NCBI GenBank assembly: GCA_019055375.1
Contig: JAHQIW010002308.1
Location: forward strand, 620,001-684,000
DNA: 64,000 nucleotides
Origin: Parelaphostrongylus tenuis
Taxonomy: Eukaryota > Nematoda > Chromadorea > Rhabditida > Metastrongylidae
Reading direction: 5' to 3'
In this document: positions 58,401 through 64,000 of the stretch, in pieces
Layout: every line of letters begins with the position of its first letter
How positions within the stretch are numbered: position 1 is the stretch's first letter
Program-made: the position numbers and the translations under genes
The notes under the pieces: generated by a model
Seen by the model: only the letters and a program-made list of their open reading frames with translations
The model's database searches: none
What the model was told of the DNA's origin: nothing

Positions 58401-58869
58401 CCATGAGTTTCTCACTACATTGTGGGTTTATTTTCTTTTAATGTGGGTTTATTCTCCTGCGGTCTTCTCAGTCTTTGTCTTCCTTCTCAAATTGTTACAA
58501 AGTCAACGACGCCTTCTAAAGCAGAATTGTGTTTGATGGAGTGTTTCTTCGTAAGTGATGCTATGGTATCGTTTTGTGATTGCATGCGCCCGGCAGGGGA
58601 GAAACGCGGGTTCAGCTCCGCTTGGTGTCGATATTTTGCATATCATTCAGCATCGTATTGAAAACTTTTTCACAGAAAAACCTGTATGTTTTTTTTTTGG
58701 TCTCAAAGTTTTCTGTTATTTTTGTTATAAGGTGGTGGAGTTAGACGATGGTATACATCTGATCCTCGTTGCTAAACGAGACATCGATGAAGCTGAGGAG
58801 CTGTTGTATGACTATGGTGATCGCACTCCCGAGACGGTAGCAAGAAATCCTTGGCTTCTGAATTCGTAA
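55445..58869 (+). CDS. set-1: PR-Set7/KMT5A-type histone H4K20 monomethyltransferase
   Basis: This family places the single methyl mark on histone H4 lysine 20 using S-adenosylmethionine; C. elegans SET-1 is essential and feeds X-chromosome dosage compensation. Exons: 55445-55621, 56407-56463, 56839-56983, 57079-57265, 58732-58869. Exon 2 reads ITEYFPVRRSSRKTSKQLE, the hallmark pre-SET stretch. Exon 3 has DEKKGRGIRAGKSFVKNEFV, exon 4 SIGSYMYFFKYKSKRWCVDA and RLINHS (cofactor-binding NHS), and exon 5 DGIHLILVAKRDI and ELLYDYGDRTPE, closing the catalytic site. All phases fit except one base: after RLINHSV the frame must shift at the TTT run (57,241-57,243) to read RPNLRTK into exon 5. With one more T the product is 234 residues, close to the expected size. 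A TTTCCAG acceptor 12 bases before the ATG suggests SL trans-splicing. The upstream flank has no recognisable promoter element. Confidence 0.92.
55690..56000 (+). repeat. Decayed S2-family SINE in set-1 intron 1
   Basis: Head TATGGCGCAAGTGGTTAGAG and GATGGTTCGACCATCGCC, body CTTGTCTGGAAGGATAGCAG, end near ATGAAACATCCTCTAGGGAT. Confidence 0.65.
56175..56240 (-). repeat. tRNA-like SINE head in set-1 intron 1
   Basis: The minus strand reads GGAGGCGGGTAGCGCAGCGG, then GACGCTGGTTCGACCACTTC. A and B boxes are present, and the acceptor pairing is incomplete. Confidence 0.55.
56540..56795. mobile_element. Compact palindromic family A element in set-1 intron 2
   Basis: Two arms of about 110 bases face each other: TTGGAGAGGAACTTTTCATA forward at 56,570, and TATGAAAAGTTCCTCTCCAC at 56,737. 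The outer ends are GGTTATAATGCAAATG and its inverted counterpart. It lies about 45 bases upstream of exon 3. Confidence 0.7.
57430..57506 (-). repeat. tRNA-like element in set-1 intron 4
   Basis: The minus strand reads GGAGGCTCGGTAGTTCAGTG, then CGCTGGTTCAACTCCCC, with a G7 run (plus strand) at its end. It is an S1-like head without the S1 tail. Confidence 0.5.
57785..57935 (-). repeat. Decayed S2-family SINE in set-1 intron 4
   Basis: The minus strand shows ATGGAGCAGTGGTTGAAGGT (head) and, downstream, TGGTACCAGACTTATCTAAG (body). Confidence 0.55.
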
Positions 58870-60040
58870 TAATTGGTAATTCTTATCGGCTTTCATAATG
58901 ATCTTTCCCATCCAACAGTTTTAGCCATGGTGCTTTCAATCAAGTGAACGTTGATTTCATATTATTCCTGTGAATGTGTCGTTTTCTGCTTTATGTACCC
59001 ACTCGCTGCGACTCTTCTTCGACAGAGCAAAGTCTGTCTGTCGTTGGTTTAGAGTACGCCATTTATAACCTTGATTGATACTCTTTTTTGCACAAGTTTT
59101 TGCTGTACTTTCTGTCATTCCTTCTTGTACGTGTGTGAAAATGGGATGGGAGCACTTGACCCTAGGGAGGTTTTGAAACCCAAGTTTATGATATCTAAGA
59201 GCGATAGGTTTTGTATAGGATCTGATCTTATCAAAAATCTCTCGGGGATTTCCTTCAAAGTGTTCTTAGGCGTTGTCTCGTTTCATTTACAGCGCGTTAA
59301 TCTAAGTTTATTTGTAGTAGATGTAGTTTTCTTTCATGATTTTTATTTACGATAATCATTTTATAACTTCATCCATTTCAAATCATCGTTAATTAGGGTG
59401 ATTATCAATAGAAATAGTTGCTTTATGTGGAAATAATCGACCACTGCTTTCTTCTTCATGTTGTTTCTCGTTTCTCACTGTTTTTTTTTCTCTTTTTTTT
59501 TACTCCAGTCAGGTGTCTCAATATTGACTCTAAATTATATAGATTGATTTGGAACCCTTCACTGTACAAATGTTTCTCTCAATGGTTTCAAATTTGTTGA
59601 CAAAAATAGCTCTTTCGGAGCATGCTCGAGTTATATTTTGCTTATCTGCATGCATTGCACGTTGATGAAATAAGAATTTTTGTTCTTTTTGTGCTTTTTG
59701 ATGAACAAATCTTATGGAAGAAGAAGTTCCTTACCTGCTGGGGTTTGAAAAATCCATCGATCAATGTTCGTAAAGGTAATTCAGACCTGGCATGCAACAA
59801 ATTTTACATGTTGTCGTCGTCGGATTCCATCACAAGAAAGGATGCCAGGTGTGTTCTTCAGCCGTTTTTGGTTAGATGCGTATCATCTGGTCCATCTTCT
59901 TTCTTGTCTAGTTTTTTCTACCTAACGTTTAGCTTGCTGAGCTGTGAACTTGGGATTGGGTACTCACGTATAATTTTGCAGGCCCTCAAGGCACAGGGGG
60001 GGGGTTTAACTTGTTGGAGTCGACCTCTAAACTGCCTCTG
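58870..60040. other. set-1 3' flank, gene-free
   Basis: AT-rich sequence with chance ORFs of 60-139 codons that match nothing I know. No canonical AATAAA in the first 150 bases after the set-1 stop codon; the nearest resemblance is AATAAT. Confidence 0.5.
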
Positions 60041-60044
60041 ATAT

Positions 60045-60342
60045 AAAAAGGATAAAGCTTTCGGCGTTGATCAATCCCTGAGGGATGCGCCATGCATTCG
60101 ACTTCAATTTCTAATGTCGCTTGAGGTGACTGAATGCATATCTGGCCTTAACTCGCGGTGGCCTCCCGCTGAACCGAATCAGTGCTGCTTATCCTTCCAG
60201 ACAAGTCTGAGACCCTTCTTGTACCAATTTACCGACCCCGGAGGGATGGATGGCTTGGTGGGCCATGAGCGCGAAATCGAACCATTGACCTCGTGTGCGA
60301 CGCAGAGCACCTCTAACCACTGCGCCACATGCGCTCCATGCC
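60045..60342 (-). repeat. S2-family tRNA-derived SINE, full length
   Basis: Runs from GGATAAAGCTTTCGGCGTTG to the head GCCACATGCGCTC; the minus strand reads GAGCGCATGTGGCGCAGTGG. It is inverted relative to the copy at 61,058, with the two heads facing each other across about 720 bases. Confidence 0.85.
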
Positions 60343-61057
60343 TCTGATATGTTTCCCATCAATTGATTGCAAGCAGGCTTTTGGCCATTTTGACTCATAG
60401 GAAGGACAGTATGCCGATTCGGTACTGCGGAAACAGCGAGTCCACTCCTGATTCCACTTGCGTCTCACGGAAGCACATGGTTATTTTTGGTTCCTGTGTA
60501 TTTCCCCTATCCATCGCCTGGGGCCTTGCCACAGTCCGTTGATACTAACCGGGCAAAGATCCCTCTGTGAGGGAGATCATGACATCGGAGTCTTTAGCAC
60601 GTGAATATATCTTCAGATGTGACTTTTATAGATAATTTCAAGCCATAGTTATCTCATTTGAACTTTTCATAACTCATAAAGAAGTATCGTTTATGGAAAC
60701 CACACAAATTCAATTGGTCAGTTCCGGTGCACAGTCTTTTGTTTGAACATGTGTGGTTATTCGGTGACTTGACTCATGCAAATGTTTCTACGCAGTTTAC
60801 TTCAATCTTCTTCGTAGAAAGGTTTCTTGCAAGCAGTCAAACGGCAAATTATTGAAAGGTTAAATTTTTTCTTCACCAGTTGAGATTTCATGCCTACATT
60901 TCGTGAGTTATCAGTTGATTGCGAAAAAATTTCCTAAGAAAACTTCTCTGCACAAAAATAAACCACTGCAAAGTCTGAAGCTCCTATAGAAGCCGCTTCA
61001 TCGTCAATGTGTTCAACGTCGAGAAAGATTCTTTTTTCATGGTATTATAATTTGTAT

Positions 61058-61360
61058 AGAGCGCATGTGGCGCAGTGGTTAGAGGTCTCTGCTTCGCACA
61101 CGAGGTCAATGGTTCGATCTCGCGCTCATGGCTTACCGAGCCATTCATCCCTCCAGGGTCGGTAAACTGGTACCAGACTGGTCTCATACTTATCTGGGAG
61201 GATAAGCAGCACTGACTCGGTTTAGCGGGAGGCCACCGCGATCCATTGTAAAGGCTAGATATGCATTTAATCACCTCAAACGAAGTTTAAATTGAAGACG
61301 GATGCATGCCGCATCCCTCAGGGATGATCAACGCCGAGAGCTTTATCTTTTTAAATCATA
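61058..61360 (+). repeat. S2-family tRNA-derived SINE, full length
   Basis: Best view of the family. Head GAGCGCATGTGGCGCAGTGG with A box, B box GGTTCGATCTC, and end of the tRNA-like part GCGCTC pairing with GAGCGC. Body AAGCAGCACTGACTCGG, then GCGGGAGGCCACCGCG, and the end AACGCCGAGAGCTTTATC. Confidence 0.85.
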
Positions 61361-62160
61361 GTTTGTATAGCCTTTGAGACGCGATACGGAAAGTCCAGCT
61401 AATGTATACCATACCAGGAATTACCACCGTTTTGGTACTGACTAGTCGCAAAATGGTATACCCCTCGTATCAGCAAGGGTCAGCAACTAGTGTGGTGATG
61501 GACCTGAAAAAGGACCTGGCTAGGTTAACCCGGTAGCCCAGGAAACAAAAAAAACGGCTAAACCAACAAGCTTTTGAGGCAGCAGTAGAACTGAAGAGCC
61601 TAAGCAAATTGAAAATCCCGAGTATTCTGCTAAAGATAATCGAGTTGATTTTAGCAGATTACAAGAGTTCATAGCAATGGCATTTGTTACCATTTTGGCG
61701 TCTTCATTTACAAGTTGACTTTTAGGATATTTCCTATCAAATCTGCTATTTCACTTGCTAAAAATGTATTTATGGTGTAACCGACTACATTATGAAGAAG
61801 GAAAGTTCGATCAAAAAAATCTTGCGCTAAATCTTCGGGTGATAAATAACAGATAAAACCCAAAACTCACAACAGCACTGGAGATGGTGTGGGATTTGAG
61901 TGATTTGTATCATAACGAGCTGAGACTGTCGTCGAATTCATCACAGTGCTTTATATACTATATGCTGATCTGTATAGTCTTTCGGCGTGGATTTCTCATG
62001 TGCGTAGCGTCAATATTGGTTTGTTCTCTTTAACGGCTGATGCAAACGAGAATCTAACCGCATCTACGAGATCTCGAATATGGAGATTAAGCGTTTATTG
62101 GTTTTTGAAGTGTGGGAAACAGCTAACGAGTGGATACTTGTATCACTCTAGTATGTAATA
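61361..62160. other. Gene-free stretch
   Basis: No supported gene. A 70-codon ORF at the end has no recognisable similarity. Confidence 0.5.
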
Positions 62161-62164
62161 TCTC

Positions 62165-62370
62165 CCGTTAGGGTACGTATGGCACATGGTTAGAGGTGCC
62201 CTACCACAGACACTTGGTCGATGGTTCTCACCTGTGCAAGGATACCCAACCTCACATATCCCTGAGGTCGGTGGATTGGTACTTGTCTAGAAGAATAGCT
62301 GTGCAGACTTGATACATAGGTAGGCTACAGCGAGTCATTGTTAAGGCCAGAAATGCATACAGTCACTTCC
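62165..62370 (+). repeat. Decayed S2-family SINE
   Basis: Head GTATGGCACATGGTTAGAGG, then GGTCGATGGTTCTCACC, body TACTTGTCTAGAAGAATAGC. Confidence 0.6.
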
Positions 62371-62374
62371 AGCG

Positions 62375-63490
62375 GTATATGGTGAAGCCGTTTGCATCGC
62401 AGATCTCTGTGGGATTGCTTGAAAGAACTCCAACCTTTTCTGGTAATCTGATCACATGCTAGCATGTTTTGAGTCTTACATGAGTTTTTAGTACTGTATA
62501 AGTGCCGTACTAGACCGAGCTCGGGTCAACCATTTGAGAACCGCAATTGATCTCTGCGCGTGGGCGTTTGTATTATCTAATTAGGGTTTTTTCCGCTTTG
62601 AAGAGGAAAAACTCCAGTTCTTTGTATTATTTCAATACTACATGATTCATTATATACTCTTCGATATGTTTTTTATGCTTCTAAATTCATATTTACATAT
62701 AGAACTCGAGTGTTGAAAGAAAAAATTCTTTTCGCTTTTTCAGCGCTACATGAACATCTTTTGAGCCGACGAAATCTCAAGACTCACCGAGATTTATGCT
62801 AGATATCAAGAGTTTAGCGAAAAGCCAAGTATAAACGCTAGCCACGCAAAAATAGCACAGGAGGGGAAACATGGTTTTTGTTTCACTGCTACAACGCACT
62901 AAGGAGACCTTTTGAGAACTTAGCCCATTATTGAAGTCGCTGAGATCAAGCTTTTGAATGAGTACTAAAAGTCTCAAGAAAAAGCGGAAAAGGTGTTTTC
63001 TTAAAAGGTTCAGCATTACTTCTTGATAGTACAAGCGTAGTGAATTTTATCATCCCCAGCATGCTGACCATCACAAAGAGTTGCCGCCTCGTCGAGGCTG
63101 GAAGGTGTTTTTGGTGTCGGACGGTGATGGAGCACGGAGTTCACCCTCCCGGCAGAGTTTACGAAGCTGAGGAGTAAAATGTTTCCAGCCGGAAGAACTA
63201 CTACAGGAATTGATACCGCCTTGGTATCAAGTAATCTCTAGACGACGAATCTCACTTTGAATCACAAAGGCCGGGGCAACTGCCGGGCATGGTGACGAGC
63301 TGAGGAAGAGGAAGACTCCGACTATGCTGACTCGAAACTCCATGGAGAAACGATGTTCACTCCAGCATAATTTTTCTGTCTCGGTATCCTGCACATCGCC
63401 GAAAAAAGCCCATTGAAAAAAGCCTTCATAAAATTGTCTGTTCAGTGGAGAACACGGTCCCGAAGGGTTGATCATGTTCAATAATTTGCA
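62375..63490. other. Upstream flank of the AVL9-like exon
   Basis: I searched this stretch for the preceding exon of the AVL9-like gene, which should encode a segment resembling GFHHKKGCQ, and did not find it. Sequence from 63,055 to 63,480 is less AT-rich but gives no recognisable protein. Confidence 0.4.
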
Positions 63491-63491
63491 G

Positions 63492-63602
63492 GTTGAATTC
63501 TCCTATCCAAAGCTGGACGGAAATGGCGAAGGTGGGTTATCAGATGAATGGATCAATCTCCCATCACTAGCTCTTCCAGATGGTGCCCATAATGTAAATG
63601 AC
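63492..63602 (+). CDS. Exon of an AVL9-like DENN-family gene (partial)
   Basis: AVL9 proteins are DENN-domain-related factors of late secretory and polarised membrane traffic. The exon lies between a TTTGCAG acceptor and an ACG|GTACGT donor. It reads VEFSYPKLDGNGEGGLSDEW then INLPSLALPDGAHNVND, matching the start of the AVL9 domain (VE(F/Y)SYPPL followed by LP-EEW and LPFLALPDGAHN). The next exons lie beyond the window. The previous exon, with the start codon, should be upstream but was not found. The match is short but distinctive; other DENN-family proteins lack LALPDGAHN as far as I recall. Confidence 0.75.
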
Positions 63603-63754
63603 GGTACGTTTCTTATAGAGCTTAAGTACTGACGTATCAGTGTTGCCGTACATCTGCTTCGTTGATAGTTCAATTCCTGGTGGAATAGATCAATAGCGCG
63701 TTAGTTACCAATCCTAAAAAAACAATTCACCTTTTAAGAAGATATTTTCGAACG

Positions 63755-63840
63755 CAAAAAAATCGACCTCAAGCGGGAGTTGAACTCGTGTTTTACCGTT
63801 ACTGGTGGGCTCCTACCACTGCAGCAGCAAGGCCACCGCC
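63755..63840 (-). repeat. tRNA-like SINE fragment
   Basis: The minus strand reads TGGCGGTGGCCTTGCTGCTG, AGTGGTAGGAGCC and GAGTTCAACTCCCGCTTGAG, followed by GTCGATTTTTTTGCG. The tail resembles the fragments at 2,130 and 17,240, defining a fourth SINE-like group. Confidence 0.5.
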
Positions 63841-64000
63841 ATTCTACCACTATTTCTTCGATATAGGGCATCGAAAGCAAAGTGGTAGCAAAGTGGTGAC
63901 CTCGTTAATGGTCACTTTTTTTTCGACTTGAACTAACGGAGCTATCAGCAACTAACCCAATCCCATAATGGGTTTGGTGTGTTAAGCACATAACGACTTC

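Noticed and set aside
59622..60041. 139-codon plus-strand ORF after set-1
   Set aside because: Low-complexity hydrophobic composition, no similarity and no splice signals linking it to the AVL9-like exon.

Overview
This is a eukaryotic, AT-rich, repeat-dense window. It looks like a parasitic clade V nematode of the strongylid/hookworm type. The reasons are short introns with TTTCAG-like acceptors beside kilobase-sized repeat-filled introns, two recognisable conserved genes whose exons read best against Caenorhabditis proteins, decayed RTE-type retrotransposon pieces, mariner-derived elements and tRNA-derived SINEs. The species assignment is inference; there are no bacterial operons.

Layout. 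(1) About 1-24,000 holds no intact gene. It contains a segmental duplication (1-5,040 and about 15,141-21,305, roughly 15.1 kb apart, directly repeated), two BTB-domain relics, short inverted-repeat elements, SINEs, an 18-bp minisatellite and an RTE retrotransposon 3' part. (2) 24,055-43,748, minus strand: one complete, very long gene, the strawberry notch homologue (sbno-1; older names let-765/nsh-1). I assemble it into 39 exons and about 1,747 codons, with large introns carrying SINEs, microsatellites, a 1.27-kb inverted-repeat element and two mariner-derived fold-back elements. (3) 43,900-55,400: intergenic repeat field with purine-rich tandem repeats, a GC-rich island, inverted-repeat elements, tRNA-derived SINEs (some folded back on themselves), a 723-bp palindromic insertion with a 14-bp target duplication, and long poly-C/poly-G tracts. 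(4) 55,445-58,869, plus strand: set-1 (PR-Set7/KMT5A family histone H4K20 monomethyltransferase), five exons, 234 residues if one apparent single-base deletion is allowed for. (5) 58,900-64,000: more SINEs, and one clear exon of an AVL9-type DENN-family gene at 63,492-63,602 that continues beyond the window.

The two complete genes are nuclear regulators (a helicase-like transcription co-regulator and a histone methyltransferase) on opposite strands, but nothing in the sequence shows that they act together. Most of what is unusual is structural. Fold-back (head-to-head inverted) derivatives recur in three unrelated element families. Each conserved gene also shows one apparent single-base loss, next to or within a homopolymer, that suggests consensus error.
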